A stretch of DNA of 64,000 bases, taken from Alcaligenaceae bacterium CGII-47 (lineage in GTDB: Bacteria > Pseudomonadota > Gammaproteobacteria > Burkholderiales > Burkholderiaceae_B). A program made the translations under genes and the position numbers. Shown here piece after piece: positions 9,309 through 17,923 of this stretch. Positions within the stretch are counted from its first letter, which is position 1. Each line of letters opens with the position of its first letter. The notes beneath the pieces are model-generated. The model ran no database searches. It was not told where the DNA came from and was given only the letters and a program-made list of their open reading frames with translations. Where the stretch lies: NCBI GenBank assembly GCA_019166125.1, contig JAHTBO010000001.1, positions 287,066-351,065 of the forward strand, given 5' to 3'.

Positions 9309-10558
9309 AAATTGCCGTATTTGGCGCTGGCATTATCGGCGTAGCGTCGGCTTGGTGGCTTGCCCAGGACGGGCACGAGGTCGAGGTCATCGAGCGATGT
9401 AGTGGCCCGGCGCGCGAGACCAGTCGAGCCAATGGCGGGCAGATTTCGGTATGTTATGCCGAGCCTTGGGCGAGTCCTCATACTTTGCGTAAGGTGTTGC
9501 GATGGCTCGCACGACGTGACGCGCCTTTGATGTTCAGCCCACGCCTAAGCCTACGCCAATGGGCCTGGTGCATGCGCTACCTGCGCGAGTGTCTGCCCGA
9601 ACGCTTTGAGCCCAATATGCGCGCGATGGTGAGCATGGCACAATACAGCCGCTTGACCTTGCAGTCCATGCGTGGCGCGCTGGCGATTGATTATGACCAA
9701 GTAGAGCGCGGAATTTTGGCGTTTTATCGTCATCCGGAGGAATTGAAAAACGCCCAAAAGAGCGCTGCTCTGATGCGCGATCTAGGGGTTGATCGACGAG
9801 CAGTCAACGTCGACGAAATTATCCATATCGAGCCTGCGTTGGCCGGTATTCGGGATCAGATTGTGGGAGGAGACTACACCTCCGAGGATGAGTCTGGTGA
9901 TGTACATGCCTTTACCTGCGCGCTGGCTGAACACGCACGCGAAGCCGGTGTGGTGTTTCGTTATAACACCCAGCTCAGCCGTTTTGTTGCGGGTGACGGA
10001 CGCGTGTCGGTCGCTGAAGTGATCGAGCCGGATGGTTCGTACCGTCCATTGCATGCGGATATTTATGTGGCGGCATTAGGCAGTTTTACGCCGGATGCAG
10101 TGAGCCCGCTGGGTATTCCTTGTCCAGTCTATCCCGCCAAGGGGTATTCCGCGACGTTTGAGGTGCGTGATCCGACTGCTGCGCCGCAGGTCAGTCTAAT
10201 TGACCAGGCCGCTAAGATCGTGTTTTCGCGGTTTGGTGACCGTCTACGCATGGCTGGGACGGTCGAAATCGGGGGCTATTCGCGAGCATTGAATACACGT
10301 CGTTGCAATAATATGGTGCAACAAGCTCGCGAGTTGTTCCCAAGTGCGCTAGATTTTGATAATGTTCAGTTCTGGTCCGGGCTGCGTCCCACGACCCCAT
10401 CGAACATTCCATTGATTGGACGCACGGCCATGCGTAATCTGTATTTAAATACCGGTCACGGCAGCCTGGGCTGGACGATGGGCGTAGGCTCTGGTCGGGC
10501 TTTGGCAGATCTGGTATCCAACCGGAAACCAGAAGTCGATTTTCCTTTTTTAGGCTGA
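9305..10558 (+). CDS. DadA-like FAD-dependent amino acid dehydrogenase/oxidase
   Basis: FAD-dependent oxidoreductase of the DAO family, 417 residues. Dinucleotide-binding GAGIIG at residues 7-12, then the acidic end of strand 2 (VEVIER), and a C-terminal block with GLRPTTPSNIPLIGRT and NTGHGSLGWTMGVGSGRALADL that is typical of D-amino-acid dehydrogenase DadA. It overlaps the reductase gene by 4 bp and is followed 7 bp later by a solute-binding protein gene. The true substrate (a D-amino acid, or another secondary amine or amino acid) is not settled by sequence; no alanine racemase gene is nearby. Confidence 0.8.
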   Translation: MKIAVFGAGIIGVASAWWLAQDGHEVEVIERCSGPARETSRANGGQISVCYAEPWASPHTLRKVLRWLARRDAPLMFSPRLSLRQWAWCMRYLRECLPERFEPNMRAMVSMAQYSRLTLQSMRGALAIDYDQVERGILAFYRHPEELKNAQKSAALMRDLGVDRRAVNVDEIIHIEPALAGIRDQIVGGDYTSEDESGDVHAFTCALAEHAREAGVVFRYNTQLSRFVAGDGRVSVAEVIEPDGSYRPLHADIYVAALGSFTPDAVSPLGIPCPVYPAKGYSATFEVRDPTAAPQVSLIDQAAKIVFSRFGDRLRMAGTVEIGGYSRALNTRRCNNMVQQARELFPSALDFDNVQFWSGLRPTTPSNIPLIGRTAMRNLYLNTGHGSLGWTMGVGSGRALADLVSNRKPEVDFPFLG

Positions 10559-10565
10559 ATCATCC

Positions 10566-11888
10566 ATGATATTCAAAGGCGACTCCAGTAGGGTGAGTCT
10601 GGGGCGTAACGCTGCATGGGCGCTTATTGCGGCCCTGGTGGCCACGCCGTCATTTGCGGCGACAGACATCCAGGTGTGGCTCACCATGACGCCATATAAT
10701 TACAAGGCATTTGAGGCTCTGGTTAAGGACCACAACCGCAGCCAGTCCGAGGTGCAAGTCAAATTGCGCAATTTTGACCAGCCTGAGGCACTGGAGGCCG
10801 CGCTGGCTGATGCCGTACGCACCAAAACGCTACCCGCCTTGGTTGAGTTGGGTGATACCCATACCCTGGACGAAGTCGTACAGCGCGCCTATATCACGCC
10901 GCTCTATACCTTACTCAATACGCCCGAGCTCAAAAGGACAAAGTGGTTCGTCTCTCCGGATAATGCCTTTATTCATGACGCCAAAGGGCGTTTGATGGCC
11001 TTGCCCTACATGCTGGAAATTCCAGTCATGTACTACAACGTTGACGCCTTTAAAAAGGCCGGCTTGGTTCCTGAGGTGCCTCAGCGTTCTTGGATCGGTC
11101 TGCAGGGCCAGCTCGTCTCCCTCGCTAATAATGGCTCACGTCAATGCCCGCTCACCTCCGATCTGCCCGTATCGATTAATCTCGAGAATCTGGCGGCTGT
11201 GAATAATCAGTTGTTCGCCAGCCAGGATAATGGCTTAAAGGTTAAGGGCAAAACGCTACCGGTTTTTTCGTTTGACTCGACATTTGTTCGCCACCTGTCC
11301 ATGATGATTAGCTGGGTACGCAGCGAGATCATGGTAAAGCCCGAATTCGGATTGCGTTCGACAGAGCGCTTTGCTGCGGGTGAGTGCGCCGTCATGATGT
11401 CCAATTCCGGGCATATCGGTGAGTTCAACGCTAAGCGCGGCTTGCATTATGGGGTATCAGGCTTGCCGTTTTATCCCGAAGTGACGGCCACACCAGGCAA
11501 TCCCTTTCTGAGCGGTTCAGGGCTATGGGCGACCAAGGCCGAAAATAAAGACCAGAGTGCAGCGACGGTGAAATTCCTCACTTGGCTCACGCAGCCTGAG
11601 CAAGCGAGCCGTTGGTATCAGCAGACCGGATTTTTGCCGGCTACCCAGGCAGCCTTTGACGCAACGCCGGCGAGTTTCTACGAGGGCCGTGGACAGTGGC
11701 GTGAGCTGGTGGCGGTTTATGCCCACGCGGGTCGTGCAACCGCCCAAGGATTCCGTATCCATAATTACTCCAACATTCGAGCAAAATTCCATCAAATTTT
11801 GCAATCCGCCCTCGATGGTAAGCAGCCTGCTGTGACGGCGTTACAGACGGCTGCGGCAGAGGCCAATAAGTTAGTGACACAACGCTGA
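10566..11888 (+). CDS. periplasmic solute-binding protein, UgpB-like (family 1)
   Basis: Secreted binding protein of an ABC importer, 440 residues. A hydrophobic signal peptide ends near residue 31 (VATPSFAA). The mature part begins DIQVWLTM and carries the family-1 features of the glycerol-3-phosphate/sugar binders: QPEALEAALADAV, NNGSRQCPLTSDL, AAGECAVMMSNSGH and GSGLWATKAENKDQSAATVKF. It lies 7 bp after the DadA-like gene and so is in the same unit, but no permease or ATPase gene is adjacent. Ligand unknown: glycerol 3-phosphate or its diesters by resemblance, or a substrate linked to the two oxidoreductases. Confidence 0.8.
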   Translation: MIFKGDSSRVSLGRNAAWALIAALVATPSFAATDIQVWLTMTPYNYKAFEALVKDHNRSQSEVQVKLRNFDQPEALEAALADAVRTKTLPALVELGDTHTLDEVVQRAYITPLYTLLNTPELKRTKWFVSPDNAFIHDAKGRLMALPYMLEIPVMYYNVDAFKKAGLVPEVPQRSWIGLQGQLVSLANNGSRQCPLTSDLPVSINLENLAAVNNQLFASQDNGLKVKGKTLPVFSFDSTFVRHLSMMISWVRSEIMVKPEFGLRSTERFAAGECAVMMSNSGHIGEFNAKRGLHYGVSGLPFYPEVTATPGNPFLSGSGLWATKAENKDQSAATVKFLTWLTQPEQASRWYQQTGFLPATQAAFDATPASFYEGRGQWRELVAVYAHAGRATAQGFRIHNYSNIRAKFHQILQSALDGKQPAVTALQTAAAEANKLVTQR

Positions 11889-11979
11889 CGCAATGCGCGC
11901 TGGATTGTTCATCTGCGCCAGGGATGGATTTCTCCATTCGTAGATCTCAGTCTGGCGCGAGACCAGAGAGCACGCCAAG

Positions 11980-12018
11980 ATAGACACCTGATTCGTTGAG
12001 TCCGGTGTCTATTTTTTT
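11980..12018 (+). terminator. intrinsic terminator or attenuator directly before the pilus operon
   Basis: Perfect 9-bp stem ATAGACACC (11980-11988) / GGTGTCTAT (12004-12012), a 15-base loop, then an uninterrupted U-run to 12018. It would end transcripts from the binding-protein gene. The next start codon (12027) is only 8 bp past the U-run, leaving no room for a promoter between them. Confidence 0.8.
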
Positions 12019-12026
12019 GGGTGCGC

Positions 12027-12860
12027 ATGATGTTCAGAGTTCTGCTTGCTGTGCTATTGACTGGGTTGTTGGGGGCATGTGCACAAATGCCGCAATGGTC
12101 CTGGTCCAAGGGATTTGCCAATCTGGATTTTGCGCCGCGGGCGCAGGCCTTCAGCTTCGATTGGGAACTCTCGGGTGATCCTCAGATTGCTCCGGTGCAG
12201 GTCTTTGACGATGGGCGACGCACCTGGTTGCAGTTTGCGGTGGATCAGGTGCCCCCTGCGTTGTTTCGTCGTACTCAGCATGGGGATGTCTTGCTTAAGG
12301 TTTCCCGCGAAGGAGCCTACCTGGTGATCGATGAGGTCTGGCCACATCTGCTGGTGCGTGGCGGACACCTGATCGCCCATGTGCGTCGCGCGACTACGCC
12401 CGTGGCGCAAGGGCCAGACCTTTCTGTGCTGACGGTGGCCGCGGTGGCCGAGGAAGCGATAGCGACCCCACTCCTTTTATCTGTGCCGCAGATCGAGGCT
12501 GCACCCGAGCACCTTGAACCGCTTGCCGTGCCGATACCCCGTATCGAATCAAGGCTGGCACCGGGCATATCCGAATTTTCGGTCAGTCCCGAGGATGGAA
12601 ATTTGCGGCAGGCACTGGTGCGTTGGTCGAAGATCGCGGGTTGGACTTTTGGGCCTGAGCACTGGGCGGTCGATGTGGATATACCATTGACAGGCACAGC
12701 GCTGTTCGGCGAGGCGTTCAAGCCCGCTGTGCGGGATTTGCTCGCAGCAACGGAATTGGGTGATCGTCCGCTACAACCTTGCTTTTATGCCAATCAGGTT
12801 TTACGTATCGTGGCATTTGCGCAACGTTGCGACCGCTCGCGCTCGCCGGGGGCCGTATGA
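12027..12860 (+). CDS. type IVb pilus lipoprotein: VirB9-like domain plus TcpQ domain (PilL-like)
   Basis: About 277 residues. A lipoprotein signal ends in the lipobox LLGAC (Cys18), so the protein should sit in the outer membrane. Residues of about 42-121 look like the C-terminal beta-domain of VirB9/CagX/TrbG: IAPVQVFDDGRRTWLQF, then PALFRRTQHGDVLLKV and GAYLVIDEVWPHLLVRGG. Residues of about 185-265 match the TcpQ/PilL C-terminal domain (LRQALVRWSKIAGWTF, PLTGTALFGEAFKPAVRDLL, NQVLRIVA). It is the first gene of the pilus operon and overlaps the secretin gene by 4 bp, which suits a secretin-stabilising partner. No ribosome binding site is evident; ATG 12027 or 12030, or GTG 12021, are possible starts. 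The VirB9 likeness is by eye. Confidence 0.75.
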   Translation: MMFRVLLAVLLTGLLGACAQMPQWSWSKGFANLDFAPRAQAFSFDWELSGDPQIAPVQVFDDGRRTWLQFAVDQVPPALFRRTQHGDVLLKVSREGAYLVIDEVWPHLLVRGGHLIAHVRRATTPVAQGPDLSVLTVAAVAEEAIATPLLLSVPQIEAAPEHLEPLAVPIPRIESRLAPGISEFSVSPEDGNLRQALVRWSKIAGWTFGPEHWAVDVDIPLTGTALFGEAFKPAVRDLLAATELGDRPLQPCFYANQVLRIVAFAQRCDRSRSPGAV

Positions 12861-14449
12861 GTTCGCGCCTAATCTTGATTTTCATCTTGAGCGCCTCACA
12901 GGCCGGATGTGCGCTCTCCGAACGCTTGCGACTTGTCGCACATGAATTTACGCAGGCTCAGACCCAGGTTCAAGGGCAACATACCGCCTTTGCTTCGGTG
13001 CTCGAGGATACTGAATTGCGCCAGAAGGCTCAGGATGTTGCCAAACCGTGGTTGGCAGGCAAGGCTGAGCCGCTCGCACGTGAACTGAGCCTACCTCTTG
13101 CCTTACGTGCTCAGATCAGGACGACCTTACTGTTTGCCGACCAGTCGGGTGATCTGCGTCAGATTGCTCGCAGAATATCCGCTGCCACGGGGATACCAGT
13201 CACGGTGCGCCCGGATGCATTATTGCCCGCTTGGCATTTTCTCCCTCGGCTGGCAGGTATGGCTGTGCAGGGTGCTCAAGAATCCTCGCTGGATGAGCCC
13301 TTTGTGCTTGCTGATGAACGACAGCCTTTAGTGAGCATTCTGGATCGGCTGAGTGCGCATATGGGCGTATTGTGGCGCTTTGAGCATGGGCGCATTGAGT
13401 TTTTCAGGACGCAGACACGGGTGTTCAGCGTTCGGGCGCTGGCCCTGGATGCGCGCGCCGACGCATCACTTGGCCAGGGGCGCGGTCAGAGCAACGACGG
13501 GTTTGTGAGTGCGTCGAATACGCATTTTAGTAGTGGTGAACAGGATGTGATGAAAACGATACGGGCACGTATTGAGCCGTTTTTATCCAGGGCGGGGTTG
13601 TTGGTGGCGGAATCTGGCGCAAGTTCCACCATTGTGGTGACGGATACGCCGGATGTGTTGGATCGCATCGCTCAGTATATCGAGTACGAGAATCGAGCCA
13701 TGACGCGTCGTGTACGTTTGATTTTTGAGGAAATCACTGTAGCGATCAATGATCATGCCGAGGCGGGGCTAGATTGGAATTTGGTGTTCTCCAGTGCCAA
13801 GATCGCTGCAACGCTGGCGATGCCTGGGGCTGAGGCTGGGCGGGTGGCTGGCTCGCTGGGTATCGGTGTGAGCCAAGGCCCTTTTGCCGGTTCGGATGCC
13901 GTGGTGCGTGCCTTGGGTGAGGTGGGGCAGTTATTGCGTCGCAGCAGCGTACCGATGCTCACCTTGAATCGTCGGCCCGTCACCCATGCCGTGCGTACAA
14001 CGTTTTCTTATATCGATCGGGTAGAGACCACTTCTGTCTCGGGGGCGGCAGGACTTACCTTGCCGACCATATCCGTCAGCCAAAAAGAAGAGACGGTGGG
14101 CTCTTTACTCACGGTCGTACCTGACGCTCAGGAAGATGGCCAGATATTGCTCTCAATTGCTTATGACAATACGGTCGCACAGCCGCTGAAATCAGTGACA
14201 TTTGGCGACAAGGCCAATCCCTTGCAATTGCAGCAGTTGACGATAGATGGAAATGGCACCGTCCAGCAGTTGGCGGTCCAGCCTGGACAGCCTTTGGTGG
14301 TGTCCGGATTTGATCGCCATCAGGAGGAGAGCACAGAGCGCCGTTTGAATCCGGGCGTGCCTGCGATTTTTGGAGGCAGCAATCAGGTGTCGTCCCAGCG
14401 TCTGACGACGGTGCTGGTGATTACTGCACAGATTGAAGAGGGCTTTTAG
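12857..14449 (+). CDS. pilN: type IVb pilus secretin lipoprotein PilN
   Basis: Outer-membrane secretin of the R64 PilN / TcpC-BfpB kind, 530 residues. Lipobox SQAGC with Cys18. The middle holds N-domain repeats (LRQIARRISAATGIPVTVRPD; ARIEPFLSRAGLLVAE). The C-terminal half is the secretin pore: VPMLTLNRRPVTHAV, VGSLLTVVPDAQEDGQILLSI, QPGQPLVVSGF and TTVLVITAQI. The ATG overlaps the upstream stop as ATGA. Function: forms the channel through which the pilus leaves the cell. Confidence 0.88.
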   Translation: MSSRLILIFILSASQAGCALSERLRLVAHEFTQAQTQVQGQHTAFASVLEDTELRQKAQDVAKPWLAGKAEPLARELSLPLALRAQIRTTLLFADQSGDLRQIARRISAATGIPVTVRPDALLPAWHFLPRLAGMAVQGAQESSLDEPFVLADERQPLVSILDRLSAHMGVLWRFEHGRIEFFRTQTRVFSVRALALDARADASLGQGRGQSNDGFVSASNTHFSSGEQDVMKTIRARIEPFLSRAGLLVAESGASSTIVVTDTPDVLDRIAQYIEYENRAMTRRVRLIFEEITVAINDHAEAGLDWNLVFSSAKIAATLAMPGAEAGRVAGSLGIGVSQGPFAGSDAVVRALGEVGQLLRRSSVPMLTLNRRPVTHAVRTTFSYIDRVETTSVSGAAGLTLPTISVSQKEETVGSLLTVVPDAQEDGQILLSIAYDNTVAQPLKSVTFGDKANPLQLQQLTIDGNGTVQQLAVQPGQPLVVSGFDRHQEESTERRLNPGVPAIFGGSNQVSSQRLTTVLVITAQIEEGF

Positions 14450-14452
14450 ACG

Positions 14453-15769
14453 ATGCGTGAGCCCCTCATCCTGAACGTAAAAGGCGTAGAGCTGGCCTTT
14501 GGCCTAGATTGGTTGCCTTTGGTGGGTGCAGATCCCATGCGGTTGGCACGTGAACGGGTGCGTCAGCACGGCGCGACGCACAGCGTCATGTCAGGGGCTG
14601 CCGGGGCTGCGGTGGGTCTAGCCTGGCTGGGGAGCAGTCGTATCCGCCAGAGTCCACCATGCTCCGGGGCGCAGGTGTTTGCGCTGTTGCATCCTGGCGG
14701 AACCGTTGCCACCGTTCTGGACTTGGGTGTGCATGGCTGGTGCACACTCGCTGCGCACGAAGGGGCCATCCTTGCGCGTGCGGATAAGGTCTATGCGGAT
14801 CGATCCCTGGCTGACGGGGTTTTAAATGACATACGACAAGCTTATCCGAGTGTCCATGTGCTAGGCGGTGTTGATGCGACAGAGCCCGGACCGAGCCTAA
14901 CATCTCTGGCGGCAGCAACGGTGCAGACGGTTGCGCAGCGTGCACGACTAATGCGTGCTCCTCGCGTATGGTGGCGACGTCCAGTAATTTGGACCGCACT
15001 GTCTTTAAGCCTTGCTGTGCTCGCTTTGCAACGGGTCACGGTCTATTCACAGGCAGCCGAGCAGGCTGCAGGCTTGCCTGACCTGGATGGCGCTTGGTCT
15101 CAGGCCCAGGCGGCAGTATTGCGTGGGCATCGCCTGCACGGGGAGGCTGGAACGCGGGGCTTATTGGGGGCTTTTTATACCTTGCCAGTGAGTCTGGCGG
15201 GATGGCGTCTGGTGCAGGTGAGTTGCGCTACCCAGGCTGCGCTGTGGGTCTGTAAGGCTGAGTACGTGCGGGCAGGGGCCATTGCCGATAATCAAGGTTT
15301 ATTGCGTGCAGCACGCTCGGATTGGCGGCTGGATTTCCCGACGATTGATCGAGCCTGGGCACATTGGTCCTCGGGGTTGGTGTCCCTTGCTCTGGATCAG
15401 CACACGGTGCCCAGCCCAGCTGATCACAATAAAGACTGGGTAAGCGCGTTGCAGGCCATCCAGAATGCTTTTTCCAAGGTACATATTGAACCGTCCCGCG
15501 CTCTGGTGATCCCGGCGCCGCTGGGGGCGGATCAACAACCCCTACCTCAACCGACCCATCTGCATCGTTACAGTACGCGCAATGTGCAGTTGGTCGGACC
15601 TTTACGCTCGGCCAATCTGTTGATTCCGCTAGCTGAGCATATTGCGTGGACGAAGGCTGTGCTGTCGGTAGACCACACACTCACTCTGGGCATCGCCCAA
15701 AATCCTCTCAATCTGACGCTTGACGGAGTGCTTTATGAAATGGAAGTCCCTAAGGACCCGCGTGCCTGA
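14453..15769 (+). CDS. pilO2: type IVb pilus assembly protein PilO2
   Basis: 438-residue inner-membrane accessory protein. The N-terminal half (about 1-170) is soluble and resembles PilM/PilO2-type actin-like folds in style (FALLHPGGTVATVLDLGVHGWCTL). One hydrophobic helix (VIWTALSLSLAVLALQRV, about 182-199) is followed by a periplasmic part. Position between the secretin and pilP matches pilO in the R64 order. As there is no separate pilM, this protein may cover the cytoplasmic platform role. Starts 3 bp after pilN and overlaps pilP by 35 bp. Confidence 0.75.
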   Translation: MREPLILNVKGVELAFGLDWLPLVGADPMRLARERVRQHGATHSVMSGAAGAAVGLAWLGSSRIRQSPPCSGAQVFALLHPGGTVATVLDLGVHGWCTLAAHEGAILARADKVYADRSLADGVLNDIRQAYPSVHVLGGVDATEPGPSLTSLAAATVQTVAQRARLMRAPRVWWRRPVIWTALSLSLAVLALQRVTVYSQAAEQAAGLPDLDGAWSQAQAAVLRGHRLHGEAGTRGLLGAFYTLPVSLAGWRLVQVSCATQAALWVCKAEYVRAGAIADNQGLLRAARSDWRLDFPTIDRAWAHWSSGLVSLALDQHTVPSPADHNKDWVSALQAIQNAFSKVHIEPSRALVIPAPLGADQQPLPQPTHLHRYSTRNVQLVGPLRSANLLIPLAEHIAWTKAVLSVDHTLTLGIAQNPLNLTLDGVLYEMEVPKDPRA

Positions 15770-16199
15770 GGGCCTCGCCTGTGCAATGTGTCTGTTGGGT
15801 GTCACGTGGGCCCAGGCGCCGGATCAGTTGCCGACTGCTGATCCAGAAGCCTGGGAAGTGCAGTCAGTGCGTGAATTGATGCAGCGGGATATCGAGCGAT
15901 CACTGAACCAGGCACGGCGGCAGATGGATCAGCCCAGCGTAGTGGTGGATAGCCCAGTAGGACGACAGCTGCCGCGCCTGGTCGCTATGTATGGTGTTGG
16001 GCGTTCTTTGATTGCCGAGGTTCTGGTCGGTTCTCGAGCATTCCTGTATATGCGTGGGCAAGTCCACCCGGTAGGGTATGTCAATGACCAGGAGGTATAC
16101 CAATTACGTGGTATGAACGGATCCTGCATTGTGTTGCAAAAGGCGCAGCATAGCCATTCCTTATGTCTACATGCGCTACTTGGCTCGAGGTTGCCGTGA
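15735..16199 (+). CDS. pilP: type IVb pilus assembly protein PilP
   Basis: Small periplasmic protein, about 154 residues, with a signal peptide ending near AQA (about residue 25). Conserved PilP-like features follow: RQLPRLVAMYGVGRSLIAEVLVGSRAFLYMRGQ and a closing Cys-containing segment. ATG 15735 is preceded by GGAG at good spacing inside the 3' end of pilO2, so the two genes overlap by 35 bp. PilP links the inner-membrane complex to the secretin in related systems. Confidence 0.75.
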   Translation: MKWKSLRTRVPEGLACAMCLLGVTWAQAPDQLPTADPEAWEVQSVRELMQRDIERSLNQARRQMDQPSVVVDSPVGRQLPRLVAMYGVGRSLIAEVLVGSRAFLYMRGQVHPVGYVNDQEVYQLRGMNGSCIVLQKAQHSHSLCLHALLGSRLP

Positions 16200-17923
16200 G
16201 GCGGTTCTGGTCGCGTCGCCACGCAAAATTACGTATGCCTGCTATGCGATCTCAGGCGTTCGACATCTCGCGATCAGTCGTGTTGGATGATGCGCGACAA
16301 TTGGCCGCGCTCGATCCACCTGTACGGCGGGTATTGAGTGGCGTATTGGATGCACAGTCTCTGGCTGATCGGATCTGTCCGGTTGAAATGGAAGATGGGT
16401 TGGTCGCACTGTTTGCGCTGGCTGGACAGGTGGGTAGCGATCAGGCTGATGAGCTGGCATGGCGGATCGTACAGTGCGGTTATACGCCAGCTCAACCCGA
16501 GCGATATGTCTTGCCTGCGCCTTTATTGCTCGCCTTGTCGCGTGGCCAATGGCGCAGCTTAGCGACTGAGGTCGACTCACCAGCCAGTACACCGACGGCG
16601 CTCTCAGGTGTGTTTCAGGATCTGGTGGAGTGGGGGGTGCGCCAGGGCGCAAGTGATATGCACCTGAATGTCAGCCATCATGACGCCGAGTCGGAGGTGC
16701 GTTATACGCTAGCTGGCCGGTATATCGCTCCTGAGCGCTTTCAGCGCCTGCCAACCCGTATGCTACTGGACATGTTAGCCGTGATCTGGATGGATATCCA
16801 AGGCGGCAATGGCGCAGTGTTCGATCCCTCGATTGAGCAGCAGGGCAGCCTTCTGCGTCAGGTCGATGGTCGCAGAATTAACTTGCGTTGGGCATCGCTC
16901 GCCGCAGACCGCGGCCCGAGTGTGTGCCTGCGGTTTTTAGAGCTGGACGCCAGCTTGTCTCGGTCTTCCCTAGAGAACCTGGGATATCGAGCCGATCAGT
17001 TGCGTCAGATCGAGCGCGTGATGCGCTCTGAAGGCGGGGCGATCGTGTTGGCAGGCACAGTCGGGTCGGGTAAATCCACGACGCTTGCCAGCTTAATGGC
17101 TCGTCTACCCGCTCATCATAAGGTCATCACGCTTGAGGAGCCGGTGGAATATCGCATCGAACGCGCCGTTCAGAATACGATTGGGCGCTACCTCGATCAG
17201 GGGGCGCATGATGCGTATGCGACCAAGTTGCGGACGATTAAGCGCTCGGCCATGAGTGATGTGTTGCTCGGAGAGATTCGAGACAGAGAGACCGGGCGGG
17301 CTTTTATGGATCTGGCCGGCTCGGGCGTGAATGTTTATACCACCGTGCATGCGCCGTCCGCAGTCGGTATTCCAGAGCGTTTGGCCTCGGAGTTCATTGG
17401 TGTGCCCAGAGATTTTCTGGCGACCCCAGGCATCCTCAAGCTACTTATTTTTCAGGCACTGCTACCGACTTTGTGCCGCCACTGTGCCTTAGAGGCAACG
17501 CCCGAGCAACTGGCATCTTCTGGTGTTGCAAATGCATCGTATTGGTCGTATTGGCTAGATTGTATCGAGTCGATTTGGGACGGTGCACGCCAGACTCTGC
17601 GCATACGCAATGAGCAGGGTTGTGTGTCTTGCCTGCGTGTACAACTACCCGAGCTAGCAGGTTACGCAGGACGCACTGTCGCGGCAGAGTGCCTGGAGCC
17701 CGCCTTGCTGCCTGAGTTTTTAGCCGCCGTAAGGGCGTGTCGTGTATTGCCTACAGAGGCAGGTTCGGGGGCCATGGCGCATGCGATGCAAAAAGCCTTG
17801 TTGGGGGAAATCGATCCGCGTGATATAGAGGTGCGCTTTATGGCCTTTGAGACCTTGGCGATGCAGGCAGGTACCGTCCCGGATCGATCTGGCGCGCCAC
17901 GTTTATTGAGGGTTGCACCATGA
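16196..17923 (+). CDS. pilQ: type IVb pilus assembly ATPase PilQ (GspE/VirB11 superfamily)
   Basis: Cytoplasmic motor of pilus extension, about 575 residues. N-terminal domain, then the ATPase core with Walker A GTVGSGKS (about 286-293), the Asp/His-box region (TLEEPVEYRIE; TTVHAPSA), Walker B-like LLGEIRDRETGRA, and a zinc-type cysteine set LCRHC ... GCVSCL as in GspE/PilB. GTG 16196 overlaps the pilP stop as GTGA and is the likely start; ATG 16163 in the same frame is an alternative. Despite its name it is not the type IVa secretin PilQ. Confidence 0.88.
   Translation: MRRFWSRRHAKLRMPAMRSQAFDISRSVVLDDARQLAALDPPVRRVLSGVLDAQSLADRICPVEMEDGLVALFALAGQVGSDQADELAWRIVQCGYTPAQPERYVLPAPLLLALSRGQWRSLATEVDSPASTPTALSGVFQDLVEWGVRQGASDMHLNVSHHDAESEVRYTLAGRYIAPERFQRLPTRMLLDMLAVIWMDIQGGNGAVFDPSIEQQGSLLRQVDGRRINLRWASLAADRGPSVCLRFLELDASLSRSSLENLGYRADQLRQIERVMRSEGGAIVLAGTVGSGKSTTLASLMARLPAHHKVITLEEPVEYRIERAVQNTIGRYLDQGAHDAYATKLRTIKRSAMSDVLLGEIRDRETGRAFMDLAGSGVNVYTTVHAPSAVGIPERLASEFIGVPRDFLATPGILKLLIFQALLPTLCRHCALEATPEQLASSGVANASYWSYWLDCIESIWDGARQTLRIRNEQGCVSCLRVQLPELAGYAGRTVAAECLEPALLPEFLAAVRACRVLPTEAGSGAMAHAMQKALLGEIDPRDIEVRFMAFETLAMQAGTVPDRSGAPRLLRVAP

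Noticed and set aside
11889-11979. A small gene or RNA between the binding-protein gene and the pilus operon
   Set aside because: No frame with a ribosome binding site, and only a short 5-bp stem (TCTGG/CCAGA at 11951-11967) besides the strong hairpin.
16163-16195. ATG 16163 as the certain start of the pilQ ATPase
   Set aside because: It would overlap pilP by 37 bp without a clear ribosome binding site. GTG 16196 gives the 4-bp stop/start overlap used elsewhere in this operon, so it is preferred, though not proven.
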